From: Bacillus mycoides
Lineage (GTDB): Bacteria; Bacillota; Bacilli; Bacillales; Bacillaceae_G
Length of the DNA: 64,000 nt
Direction of reading: 5' to 3'
Assembly: GCF_001757995.1 (NCBI RefSeq)
Contig: NZ_LXLV01000062.1
Coordinates: forward strand, 310,001 to 374,000
In this document: piece after piece, positions 49,818-57,962 of the stretch
Layout: every line of letters begins with the position of its first letter
How positions within the stretch are numbered: the stretch's first letter is position 1
Program-made: the position numbers and the translations under genes
Notes under the pieces: generated by a model
What the model was told of the DNA's origin: nothing
The model's database searches: none
The model's input: only the letters and a program-made list of their open reading frames with translations

Positions 49818-49855
49818 AAAAAAACCGTCCACATATATACTGGGGGCGGTTTTCC
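49818..49855 (+). terminator. Terminator after the MsmX-type gene
   Basis: AAAACCG-CC / GG-GCGGTTTT imperfect stem with T run. Confidence 0.75.
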
Positions 49856-49859
49856 ATTA

Positions 49860-50336
49860 TTATACTAGGGCTTCTATTGTATGAAATGATTGTCCTCTCG
49901 TGCTAATAATACCAAAAACCGGCAAATCACTAAGCACCACTTCTTCTTGCTGTTTCATAAAAGATGACGTTAATTGTTTTATCTCTATCCAAACGTCATT
50001 AATACAAAGTACATTGGAATCGTTCTCTTGTTGGCGAGAAAAAATAGAATCTATTTTATATAGACCAGCATTTTGAAAAAGCATATCAATACGACTATAT
50101 GCCTCCATAGCAAAACTAATAACACGTTGCCAATCTCCTTGTTTCCCCATATCGTAGGATACAAAAAGTGCTTCTCCGCCTAAATCCGTAATTTCCTCGG
50201 CTGTTGCTTGTCCACTTTCTTGATCAATGTCCGTCACAATTACTTTTGCGCCTTGCTTAGCCAACAAAAGAGCTGTACTACGTCCAATACCGATGCCACC
50301 ACCAGTTACAATGGCAACCTTTCCTGCAAGCTTCAT
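49860..50336 (-). pseudogene. Truncated short-chain dehydrogenase
   Basis: The N-terminal half of an SDR: the nucleotide motif VTGGGIGIGRSTALLLAKQG and FQNAG are intact. After about residue 100 the sequence only loosely follows the family (SDLPVFGIISTRGQSFHTIEALV). The catalytic YxxxK is changed to His plus non-Lys residues, and the protein ends at 158 residues, about 90 short. It stops right at the neighbouring terminator, suggesting loss of the 3' part. Start at 50336 follows AAGGGG. Most likely non-functional as an oxidoreductase. Confidence 0.65.
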
Positions 50337-50434
50337 TTTCATTACCCCTTCTATAAGTCTTACCGTCATTCAGTATACTCCTTTATTAGATTAGTCTGCA
50401 AGCAGGAAAAGTTCACGCTACAAATTGTAAACGA

Positions 50435-50533
50435 TTACTTTTTTGTTTCTTTTTTTTTCTTACTATTATATTGATCGACGGTTAAACCAATAAAAATAAG
50501 AATTCCCCAAAATATTAAGCTACCTCCAGTCAT
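50435..50533 (-). CDS. Small membrane protein, 32 residues
   Basis: ATG after AAAGGGGGA at 6-7 bases. MTGGSLIFWGILIFIGLTVD forms one membrane helix, followed by QYNSKKKKETKK, a strongly positive tail that would stay in the cytoplasm. Small single-helix proteins of this style are frequent in bacilli but unnamed. No terminator is seen right after it, and the SDR fragment follows on the same strand. Confidence 0.55.
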   Translation of the reverse strand: MTGGSLIFWGILIFIGLTVDQYNSKKKKETKK

Positions 50534-50540
50534 TCCAAAT

Positions 50541-50756
50541 CCCCCTTTGTTATATAACGATATTATTTATAACCATTATACCATTCTCTTAATTTTCAAT
50601 CTTTTCAAAACGAAAATAGGATGTTTGAATTAGCTACCGCTTCTTTAAACATCCATCAATAATATGGAGGGTGCTATATAGGAAATATCCGCCCTATATC
50701 AATTTCATTTATTGAATCTTTCGAAAAATAAGAGAATGATGAAATTTTTCACAAAA
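50541..50756. other. Gap with two hairpins, no gene
   Basis: GGATGTTT / AAACATCC (about 50628-50653) and ATATAGG / CCTATAT (about 50676-50699) form two stem-loops with GGAGGG between them. No ORF uses this site. It could be a structured RNA or the remains of one. Confidence 0.35.
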
Positions 50757-50803
50757 TTAAAAATAAGACTTTTTATATAGAAACAATAAAAAGTCTTATT
50801 TCA
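50757..50803 (-). terminator. Terminator of the RDD gene
   Basis: AAATAAGACTTTTTAT / ATAAAAAGTCTTATTT, a 16-bp stem followed by T on the minus strand. Confidence 0.8.
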
Positions 50804-50831
50804 TTAGTAGCACGTATACTCTAAAAATTAA

Positions 50832-51287
50832 TTATACAAGACTCATCACTTTCGTCTTTGCAATTAAATCATGGAAGCCACAATTATCTTTGCGGAATAA
50901 CATCATATATACATTGCATATTAATGGAACTCCAAGTAATAATATGCTTGGTAATAATAATACCAAAAATCGTATTATTAATGTTTGTAACGTTAATTTT
51001 TCACTTTTTAACGAGATTATTTTTGTTCTTGTTACCTTTTTACCAAGTGTAGAACCGTTCCAAAGAAAAGGTAACACAATAAAATTTATGGCCATTAATA
51101 CGAAAACAAGTGTAAGGTCATATCTATAGTCACCTAAACTTATATTAAAACGATTGAAAATAGCACTATAGTTTCCGGTAATAATAGCTACTACTGCACC
51201 GTACGTAACCGAGATTAAAAACATGTCAATAAGGGAAGCACCTATGCGATTCATTACAAGCGCTGGACGATGCATCTTTAACTTCAT
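50832..51287 (-). CDS. RDD-family membrane protein
   Basis: Protein of 151 residues with three or four membrane helices. RDD hallmarks are the Arg in MNRIGASLIDMF, the Asp of that helix, and a later Asp region, with NGSTLGKKVTRTKII between helices. The family is poorly understood; some members act as ion or Na+/H+ exchangers. Shine-Dalgarno GAAGGAG. Monocistronic. Confidence 0.85.
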   Translation of the reverse strand: MKLKMHRPALVMNRIGASLIDMFLISVTYGAVVAIITGNYSAIFNRFNISLGDYRYDLTLVFVLMAINFIVLPFLWNGSTLGKKVTRTKIISLKSEKLTLQTLIIRFLVLLLPSILLLGVPLICNVYMMLFRKDNCGFHDLIAKTKVMSLV

Positions 51288-51418
51288 TTTGTGTCGACTC
51301 CTTCATATCCTTCTTTACCCGTTTCATCGTACCACTTCTAAAAAACATTGTAAACTGGCGTTTCGCTTACTTTTCTTGTACAATGTTTTACAACAGCATT
51401 GTAAAGGAGGTTCCCATA

Positions 51419-51850
51419 TTGAAAAGATGGATAATCCTATTTGCCGCACTCTTATTAACGGGTTGTACAGGCAATACAAACCATTTAACATATACGATTA
51501 ACGATGAATACGAACTCATCCATACTTCTGGAGATGCATTTGAACTTTTCCCCACGCAGGATGCTGTATATGCTACACAATACATCCCTGCAAAAATTAC
51601 AGAAATTGCTTGGGACGATAAATACATTATCACAAAACAAATTGAGGAAAAGTCAGATCCAAATAATCCTGACGCAGCAATTACAAATAAAAAAAGTGAA
51701 CATTATTGGATTATCGATGTAAAGCATAATAAACGATTCGGTCCTTATAATGAAAAACAATTTAACGAGCAGAAAGATGCTTTTAAAATTACTGTACCTT
51801 TTCAAAGTGTAGATTCATATGTGAAAGAGCTAAAAAAACAGTCAGCATAA
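51419..51850 (+). CDS. Lipoprotein, DUF3997-like
   Basis: Lipoprotein of 143 residues: signal KRWIILFAALLLTGCTG with lipobox LTGC, then a soluble domain (YTINDEYELIHTSGDAFELF; HYWIIDVKHNKRFGPYNEKQ). The TTG at 51419 is preferred since AAAGGAGG lies 8 bases before it. It resembles the uncharacterised DUF3997 lipoproteins of the B. cereus group. Function unknown. Confidence 0.75.
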   Translation: MKRWIILFAALLLTGCTGNTNHLTYTINDEYELIHTSGDAFELFPTQDAVYATQYIPAKITEIAWDDKYIITKQIEEKSDPNNPDAAITNKKSEHYWIIDVKHNKRFGPYNEKQFNEQKDAFKITVPFQSVDSYVKELKKQSA

Positions 51851-51872
51851 CTTTTTATGCTGACTGTTTTCA
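51832..51872. terminator. Bidirectional terminator
   Basis: AAAACAGTCAGCATAA / TTATGCTGACTGTTTT; the left arm is the 3' end of the lipoprotein gene including its stop codon. Confidence 0.88.
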
Positions 51873-51882
51873 TTTAAATACA

Positions 51883-52641
51883 CTACTTAGGAAATGAGAT
51901 ATGGAAAGTTTGTGGCTCTTTAACAGCTTCCTGAGTATCTCCTGCTGCTAAATCATCTGTTGTAAACTTAATATCCTTTACCTTCTCTTTTCCATCATCA
52001 AGTATTAAACCGATAATTCCTTCTCGTGTCTCACCAGGCTTATAATCTTCCCTTGATGCACTCTTTGTGCCTACAAGTGTGTCTTCTTCATATAAAAAGT
52101 TTTGAGTCGCTACATTAAAATGCTGTTTGTCATTAATAATAACATCATTCATAGAGAAGAATTGCATGTTCTTACCTCCACTATTCTCTACCTTATATGT
52201 AATTTCAACATACCGAATCGTATCGCTAATCTCTGTTCCACTTAACGATGCATATAATTCAGCGTCTTCTTGACTCACTTTATCTCCTAATCTACGCTTT
52301 ACTTCTTCAGGAGTTAATGCAGTATACACTTTCAATGTATTTTTTGCTTCTTTGCTCATTTGTGATAATGAGATAACTTTAACGTCTTGTACGTGAATTT
52401 TCATTGGGGCTACTTCAAATGTCTGATTCACAGAATGAATCTGTTCTAATTCAAATGTCCCCCATCCTTTTTCTTTCACTTTTTGTCCTACTTTTTTAAG
52501 CTCACGCCCACCATACTCTTTTGTTTCTGGAATAGATTCTTTCTTTTTAGGTTCTGCCTTCTTTTCTTCTTGATGGAAGCAACCACTTAACATAAGAAGA
52601 AAACTACATAAAACAAAAATACTTTTCCATGCTTTCATCAT
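51883..52641 (-). CDS. Lipoprotein with DUF4352-like domain
   Basis: Lipoprotein of 252 residues: signal with lipobox MLSGC, a Lys/Glu linker (QEEKKAEPKKKESIPETKEY), then a beta-sandwich domain with YVEITYKVENSGGKNMQFF and DYKPGETREGIIGLILDDG, the pattern of DUF4352/telomeric-repeat-like secreted Bacillus proteins. Function unknown. Faces away from bcr1 copy 3. Confidence 0.75.
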   Translation of the reverse strand: MMKAWKSIFVLCSFLLMLSGCFHQEEKKAEPKKKESIPETKEYGGRELKKVGQKVKEKGWGTFELEQIHSVNQTFEVAPMKIHVQDVKVISLSQMSKEAKNTLKVYTALTPEEVKRRLGDKVSQEDAELYASLSGTEISDTIRYVEITYKVENSGGKNMQFFSMNDVIINDKQHFNVATQNFLYEEDTLVGTKSASREDYKPGETREGIIGLILDDGKEKVKDIKFTTDDLAAGDTQEAVKEPQTFHISFPK

Positions 52642-52674
52642 TTAATTTCTCCTAACACTATCATTCATTAATAT

Positions 52675-52829
52675 AAAGTGAAACTTTAATCAGTGGGGGT
52701 TTTGTCCATCCCCCACTGATTATTAGTTGAACCAATCGGGCTTTTACGGGCAGTTGATCTCCCGCCTAACTTCTTCGCTCCAGCCGAATTTTGAGGTGGG
52801 AGTCTTACTGCCCGTTAATGCGGGGTAAA
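52675..52829 (+). repeat. bcr1-type interspersed repeat, copy 3
   Basis: Starts after ATAAA (52675-52679) and ends before GTAAA (52825-52829), so one copy of the flanking duplication has changed by one base. First stem AATCAGTGGGGG / CCCCCACTGATT. The right edge directly abuts the stop codon of the DUF4184 gene (52830). Confidence 0.85.
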
Positions 52830-53558
52830 TTAGTCCCTTGCTTTGTAAACTATAGAAACAATAAGAAGTCCACAAAACGAACTTGTCAGTCCAGATACTA
52901 TTATACCCCCTATTTGGAAAATATGAAAATAGGGATCTAATAACGCGTGAACGATAAATATAATGGCTGCCACAACGATAGATGAAGCCCAATATTTCCT
53001 TTTCTCCGAAGCTACACTAGTATCTTTATCAGTTTCCCTCCTATATTTCCATAGTACATATATTAGTAATAGTAGACCAAAACATGTACTCCCATGCTGC
53101 ATATATTTATAAATTGGAATACCATGTAATTCTTGCCGTAACAACGGCATCTTCATAACAAAATAGCCTGTCTTATGAGTAAAAGCATCCCAAACGACAT
53201 GCGTCACCATACCGAATAAAGCAGAATAGCAAAATACAAAAAAATCTTTCCAAGTATAAAGCCCCCACTTTTCATCAGCTATATATTTATAGTACGTAGC
53301 AAAAGGCTTAGGTAAATGTGTTATAAACGGCCCTTTTAAAATACGATGATATGCATATGCTAATAAAAAAACGAGTGGTAAATTCAAATATAAGAAACCA
53401 GCCCATGTATGGCCAATAATACCGTATGGCCTAAAATGTAAAAAATATTCAAAATCAGGTGCCATACTACCTAATATAAGAGCCGTTACTGAAATGTAAC
53501 TAGAATGTTTCTTAGCAAAAGGGAGAACAGCTGCTGGATGTGCAAATGTAAACGGCAT
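52830..53558 (-). CDS. DUF4184 family membrane protein
   Basis: Protein of 242 residues opening with MPFTFAHPAAVLPFAKKHS, the family hallmark, and carrying HVVWDAFTH and HALLD phrases with conserved His/Asp inside about six membrane helices. The histidines suggest a metal-dependent membrane hydrolase of the LexA-like YdjM/DUF457 superfamily, though the activity is not known. Its stop codon touches bcr1 copy 3, so any original terminator may have been displaced. Confidence 0.8.
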   Translation of the reverse strand: MPFTFAHPAAVLPFAKKHSSYISVTALILGSMAPDFEYFLHFRPYGIIGHTWAGFLYLNLPLVFLLAYAYHRILKGPFITHLPKPFATYYKYIADEKWGLYTWKDFFVFCYSALFGMVTHVVWDAFTHKTGYFVMKMPLLRQELHGIPIYKYMQHGSTCFGLLLLIYVLWKYRRETDKDTSVASEKRKYWASSIVVAAIIFIVHALLDPYFHIFQIGGIIVSGLTSSFCGLLIVSIVYKARD

Positions 53559-53704
53559 GTTTTAACTCCTTTTCATAATTTCAATAGAATACATACTATC
53601 ATAACGACATGAATAATCTCCATGCAATATTTATTTTCACATTGGAATATGATAGTTTACATGTTATAATCCACTTGAAATATTCAGAAAATAGGGGGAT
53701 TCAT

Positions 53705-53974
53705 GTGTCATTAACACTTGTATTTTTTCTTGTTCTGTTTACCTTGTTTTTAAGTACATACATTGGCTTCTTTCTATGGAAGCACTTGAAAATTATAAAA
53801 TATATGCCTGCTCTCTTTGGCTTTATGAGTGTTCTTTTCATTTTTATATGGAAGAGAATGACTTTCGGCTCGGAAGGTCTCGGTTTTGGCATGCTTCAAT
53901 ATACATTATTATGCGCAAGTTGTCTTACGCTTGTATTTGCTACTTTTTTAGAATCAAAATCCGTTATGAATTGA
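53705..53974 (+). CDS. Small membrane protein, 89 residues
   Basis: GTG start 6 bases after GGGGG. Three hydrophobic segments (LTLVFFLVLFTLFLSTYIGFF, MPALFGFMSVLFIFIW, MLQYTLLCASCLTLVFATFL) resemble YesK-like small membrane proteins, but I assign no family. It lies 10 bases before the ATPase gene, so the two are probably co-transcribed. Confidence 0.7.
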   Translation: MSLTLVFFLVLFTLFLSTYIGFFLWKHLKIIKYMPALFGFMSVLFIFIWKRMTFGSEGLGFGMLQYTLLCASCLTLVFATFLESKSVMN

Positions 53975-53984
53975 GGTTTATATA

Positions 53985-54737
53985 TTGATTGACGTACCCT
54001 TTTTAAAAAGTGTCACATTAAAAAAAGAAAATATCCCTAGCTTTTCCGCATATCCATACTGTTTACCGGCTATACGAACATTACAATCACTCCTTTTCCA
54101 TCCGAATGTAACATTCATTATTGGAGAAAACGGAACGGGTAAATCAACATTACTCGAAGCGATTGCAGTTGCTTTAGGTTTTAATGCAGAAGGTGGAACG
54201 AAGAACTTCCGTTTTAGCACAAATGATTCCCATTCATCTTTACATGAATATCTTCGAATTTCAAAAAGTTTCAATACACCAAACGACGGCTTCTTTCTTC
54301 GTGCTGAATCATTTTATAATGTTGCTTCTTACATTGATGAAATGGATAACGATCGAGAAGGACTTGGGGAAAAAATTATTAATTCCTATGGTGGTATTTC
54401 ACTACACAAACAATCCCATGGAGAATCATTCTTCTCATTATTTATGAACCGCTTTTCAGGACAAGGTTTATATATTTTAGATGAGCCTGAGGCAGCTTTA
54501 TCCCCCATGAGGCAACTTTCAATGCTCATTCGCATGCACGAGCTAGCTGAACAAGGTTCACAATTTGTTATCGCGACGCATTCTCCCATTTTAATGGCTT
54601 ATCCTGAATCTACTATATACTCTTTAACTCAAGAAGGGATTCACGAATCGACATTAGAAGAAACGGAGCATTACCAAACAACGAAACTTTTCTTTGAAAA
54701 TCGCGATCGATTATTTCATCACTTATTTGAGTCATAA
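53985..54737 (+). CDS. AAA/ABC-type ATPase without a transport domain
   Basis: Protein of 250 residues with Walker A GENGTGKSTLLEAIA, a signature-like SHGESFFSLF, Walker B GLYILDEPEAALSP and H-motif IATHSPILMAYP. This is the compact SMC/RecF-like ATPase family seen beside genes of many functions (AAA_21/23). TTG start after a GAGG site. It lacks membrane segments and substrate-binding parts. Position after a membrane protein suggests partnership, but its role is unknown. Confidence 0.85.
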   Translation: MIDVPFLKSVTLKKENIPSFSAYPYCLPAIRTLQSLLFHPNVTFIIGENGTGKSTLLEAIAVALGFNAEGGTKNFRFSTNDSHSSLHEYLRISKSFNTPNDGFFLRAESFYNVASYIDEMDNDREGLGEKIINSYGGISLHKQSHGESFFSLFMNRFSGQGLYILDEPEAALSPMRQLSMLIRMHELAEQGSQFVIATHSPILMAYPESTIYSLTQEGIHESTLEETEHYQTTKLFFENRDRLFHHLFES

Positions 54738-54770
54738 AAAAAGAGGCAGCAATCGCTGCCTCTTTTTTAT
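54735..54770. terminator. Bidirectional terminator
   Basis: AAAAAAGAGGCAGC-AATC-GCTGCCTCTTTTTT between the ATPase and thiolase genes. Confidence 0.92.
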
Positions 54771-55942
54771 AATGCTTCTATAAATAAAGCTACTCCCATA
54801 CCGCCTCCAACGCATAGAGAGGCAATACCTTTCTCTAATCCACGTCTTTTTAATTCGTGAATTATACTTACCGTAATACGAGCTCCTGTACAACCGATTG
54901 GATGTCCAAGTCCTACACCACTACCGTTTACATTCACTTTCTCACGATTTAACCCTAACTCTTTCTCTACAGCTAGGTATTGTGCAGCGAAAGCTTCATT
55001 AATTTCAAGTAAATCTGCATCTTCTAATGACCAATCTACTTTTTCTAATCCTTTGCGAATTGCTGGTGCTGGTCCAATACCCATAATTTTCGGATCTACA
55101 CCTGCTACTGAATATCCAACAATTCGAGCTAACGGCTGTAAGCCTTTTTCTTTTGCTTTTTCTTCGCTCATTAATACTAGAACTGCACTTCCGTCATTAA
55201 GACCAGATGAATTCCCTGCAGTTACTGATCCATCTTTACGGAAAGCTGGTTTTAATCCTGCTAATTTTTCAGCTGTAATATCTGCACGTGGATGTTCATC
55301 CTTCGCAAATACAACTTCTTTTCTACGTTCTTTTATCGTAATAGGAACAATTTGATCGTCAAAGTATCCAGACTCCATCGCTTGCAACGCTAATGTATGA
55401 CTACGAAGCGCAACTTCATCTTGTTCCTCTCTTGTAATTTCATATTGTTCAACTAAATTTTCCGCTGTTTCACCCATCATAATATGGTGAATCGGATCTT
55501 CTAAAACTTCCCACACCGTATCACGAATTTCTCCGTGCTGTAGACGTTGTCCCCAGCGGTGTTGTTTTAATGCATAAGGGCTCGAGCTCATTGCTTCTAC
55601 TCCACCTGCAACAACAATATCACTTACACCTAATTGGATTTGCATTGCAGCAGACATAATTGCTTGCATACCTGAAGAACATTGACGTTGAATTGTATAA
55701 CCAGTAACTGTGTCAGGAAATCCTGCCGCTAATGCAGCTGTTCTTGCTGTATTTGCTTCATCAGTTCTTTGAATACAATGACCTAAAATTACTTCATCAA
55801 CTTCATGTGGCTCTACTCCGCCTCTTTTTACAGCTTCCTGAAGTACAGGAACAGCTAATTCTACTGGTGTTATATTTTTTAGTGCTCCTCCGAAAGTTCC
55901 AATTGGTGAACGAACTGCAGCTGTAATGACAACATTATGCAT
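54767..55942 (-). CDS. Acetyl-CoA C-acetyltransferase (thiolase)
   Basis: Thiolase of 391 residues. Nucleophile Cys88 in [21 protein letters not shown], His in [10 protein letters not shown], and the second catalytic Cys in [12 protein letters not shown] are all present. It either condenses two acetyl-CoA or cleaves acetoacetyl-CoA. The lone location gives no preference between biosynthesis and degradation. The 3-hydroxybutyrate dehydrogenase at 60034 could share acetoacetyl-CoA-linked metabolism. Confidence 0.9.
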   Translation of the reverse strand: MHNVVITAAVRSPIGTFGGALKNITPVELAVPVLQEAVKRGGVEPHEVDEVILGHCIQRTDEANTARTAALAAGFPDTVTGYTIQRQCSSGMQAIMSAAMQIQLGVSDIVVAGGVEAMSSSPYALKQHRWGQRLQHGEIRDTVWEVLEDPIHHIMMGETAENLVEQYEITREEQDEVALRSHTLALQAMESGYFDDQIVPITIKERRKEVVFAKDEHPRADITAEKLAGLKPAFRKDGSVTAGNSSGLNDGSAVLVLMSEEKAKEKGLQPLARIVGYSVAGVDPKIMGIGPAPAIRKGLEKVDWSLEDADLLEINEAFAAQYLAVEKELGLNREKVNVNGSGVGLGHPIGCTGARITVSIIHELKRRGLEKGIASLCVGGGMGVALFIEAL

Positions 55943-56059
55943 TTTGTACTTGCCCCTCTCTTATGTACCCTAGTAAGTTTTTAGATGGAATTCCATAAGA
56001 TGTATGTCTACAGTTATCATACTATAAACATACCAAAAAATCAAAATATTTAATATAAT

Positions 56060-56090
56060 AAAAATAGAAGGAATTAACCTTCTATTCTGT
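56060..56090 (-). terminator. Terminator of the Nudix gene
   Basis: AATAGAAGG-TTAATT-CCTTCTATT with T-rich tail, overlapping the gene's 3' end. Confidence 0.75.
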
Positions 56091-56531
56091 CAATGCGTAT
56101 AAGAATTTTTGTAATATCTTCTCTGTCGTTTCATTCAATTTCGGTAACTTATCTACTGGAAAATATTGAAGTTGTAACCCTTCATGATCGAGCTTTAATT
56201 CTCCGCTTACATGATGTGCCTGATACAGATGAATCACATTAAAAATTTCATCTCCATTTGGATAACGGAAATAAACTTCCTTTCCTGAAAGAACGCCAAG
56301 AAATTGCATTATTTTTGCACTTAACCCCGTCTCCTCGAATAATTCTCTACGAGCAGTTTCTTCTGTCGTTTCTCCCAGTTCCATTGCCCCGCCAGGCACA
56401 CCCCAATCATATGTATCTGAACGATATTGAAGCAATACTTCTTGATTATCATTTAATATAATAATTGCTGATCCTACTAAAATAAGTGGTCTCGTACCAA
56501 CTACTTTGCGTAACTCTTCAATATACCCCAA
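56082..56531 (-). CDS. Nudix hydrolase
   Basis: Protein of about 149 residues with the Nudix box GGAMELGETTEETARRELFE followed by ETGL, in exact GX5EX7REUXEEXGU form. Such enzymes hydrolyse nucleoside diphosphate-linked compounds; the substrate is not predictable. The TTG at 56531 follows AAAGGAGAG. An ATG at 56567 would add 12 charged residues upstream of that site and is less likely. Confidence 0.88.
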   Translation of the reverse strand: MGYIEELRKVVGTRPLILVGSAIIILNDNQEVLLQYRSDTYDWGVPGGAMELGETTEETARRELFEETGLSAKIMQFLGVLSGKEVYFRYPNGDEIFNVIHLYQAHHVSGELKLDHEGLQLQYFPVDKLPKLNETTEKILQKFLYALTE

Positions 56532-56602
56532 TATGTAAACTCTCCTTTCCTCACCCTTCCTTATCATAACAAAATTCTCTTCCTTTTGTTGATGTAATTT
56601 TC

Positions 56603-56635
56603 AACAAAAAAGGAAGCTTTCGCTTCCTTTTTTTA
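56603..56635 (-). terminator. Terminator of the 97-residue gene
   Basis: AAAAAAGGAAGC-TTTC-GCTTCCTTTTTT, 4 bases after the stop codon. Confidence 0.9.
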
Positions 56636-56638
56636 CCG

Positions 56639-56932
56639 TTATTTCTTAAAGCTTTCGTATTTTACAGCTTCAAAAGCTTCTTCAATTTCCTCATTGCTAT
56701 AATGGACATATGTAAAACGCCCTAATTCTACTAATCTAGCTATTTCTTGTAACGCTTTATACTGATCATATGTTTCTTCAATTGTAATATGTACATAAAA
56801 TTTCATTAATGGATGTTCATATAAAGGTTCTCCCACCTCTACATATACATCTTCAACCCCTTGCACAACTCTTACATAGCTCGCAAATTGATACAGAGCT
56901 TCTCTGTCTGAAACGATTTTTAATGTATACAT
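56639..56932 (-). CDS. Conserved-looking small protein, 97 residues, unknown
   Basis: MYTLKIVSDREALYQFASYV at the start, alternating beta/alpha pattern with many acidic residues and a C-terminal NEEIEEAFEAVKYESFKK. No motif, signal or membrane segment. ATG 7 bases after GGGGGAGA. I do not recognise it. Confidence 0.7.
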   Translation of the reverse strand: MYTLKIVSDREALYQFASYVRVVQGVEDVYVEVGEPLYEHPLMKFYVHITIEETYDQYKALQEIARLVELGRFTYVHYSNEEIEEAFEAVKYESFKK

Positions 56933-57109
56933 ATATTCTCCCCCTTTTCTTTACTATATCAAAAAGATGACCATACTACGTTATAGAACTATGAAATTTT
57001 TTCGACTTGTAGTCTATATATTCGTGTAATAAACAAGGCGTTTATCCATACATAGGACCTTTTCCCCACATATATTATAGAAAGAATTTTTTCATTTGAG
57101 GTGTTCTTT

Positions 57110-57727
57110 ATGGATTCATACGTTAATATATGTGTTTGCATTACTCCAGGCGCCGATATTTCTGACGACCGTATTGCAAAAGATTTAGCAGTTGCAGAAT
57201 CAATTTGGCATCCCATTACATTTCAAATTAAAGAAGTAATTGTACTAAACGAACTTTTCCGTTTTTCTAATCGGGAAATTAGTTATAAAAACTCCATTCA
57301 AAGTCAGGAGAAATTATCATCCTTTTTTCAAACTTGTGTTAACGAAGCTCCTGAATGTGACCTTTATATTTGTTATATTGGCAGTGATTATTTCAAAGAA
57401 ACCGCAGTAATCGCTTGCGCTTACTCTCTAGCGAAACAACAACAACTTACTGGTTACATCGTTCTAACAAACTCAGCTGCTCCAATGAAAAATATATACA
57501 CCCTCGCTCACGAAATTGGTCATATTTTATTCACAAGACGAATTCATGGAAAACTTACGCACGCAGATCCCCACTCTCCAACCGGTTCTGAACATCACCA
57601 TTCACCATCAAACCTTATGTACCCTATAGTCCCTAGCCCTAATAAAGTTCACATCAATTCATTATTAACAAATGAACAAAAAGCGCTCTCTTTACAAAGT
57701 CCTTTATTACAAAGAAAAAAACAGTAA
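57110..57727 (+). CDS. Metzincin-like zinc metallopeptidase
   Basis: Protein of 205 residues without a signal peptide. HEIGH (134-138) is an HExxH zinc site; further His at 146, 151 and 155 could give the third ligand, though the classical metzincin spacing (position 144) is Arg. SNLMYP (167-172) looks like a Met-turn. The first half (VNICVCITPGADISDDRI) has the fold of small archaemetzincin or matrixin-like peptidases. The ATG at 57110 follows GAGGTG. Cytoplasmic location would be unusual, so an unconventional export route or an intracellular substrate is implied. Confidence 0.75.
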   Translation: MDSYVNICVCITPGADISDDRIAKDLAVAESIWHPITFQIKEVIVLNELFRFSNREISYKNSIQSQEKLSSFFQTCVNEAPECDLYICYIGSDYFKETAVIACAYSLAKQQQLTGYIVLTNSAAPMKNIYTLAHEIGHILFTRRIHGKLTHADPHSPTGSEHHHSPSNLMYPIVPSPNKVHINSLLTNEQKALSLQSPLLQRKKQ

Positions 57728-57748
57728 CGATATTGTTACTGTTTAAAA
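57715..57748 (+). terminator. Terminator of the metallopeptidase gene
   Basis: AAACAGTAAC-GATATT-GTTACTGTTT, overlapping the stop codon. Confidence 0.8.
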
Positions 57749-57953
57749 CAATATATTCCAATCAACAAACCAAATACCGGCTGCGAGAAATAAAAATATA
57801 CAACTAAAAGTAAATGTAATCCCTCTAAAAATCCCCATATAATATTTCTTTGGAAATACTTTTTTTCATATCCAGAGCAGCCCTTTTCCTATTAATCCGA
57901 AGAACAAAATATATCCTGATGTGTCATCTAATAAAGTATCAAAATAGTCATCA
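57743..57953 (-). pseudogene. Remnant of a membrane protein gene with in-frame stop
   Basis: On the minus strand one frame reads SGYILFFGLIGKGLLWI, then a TGA stop, and continues in the same frame KKVFPKKYYMGIFRGITF and TFSCIFLFLAAGIWFVDW to a TAA. No ATG, GTG or TTG with a ribosome site opens the frame. It looks like a two-helix membrane protein that has lost its start and gained a stop. It follows the HAAS-type operon on the same strand. Confidence 0.45.
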
Positions 57954-57962
57954 TGTATTCTT

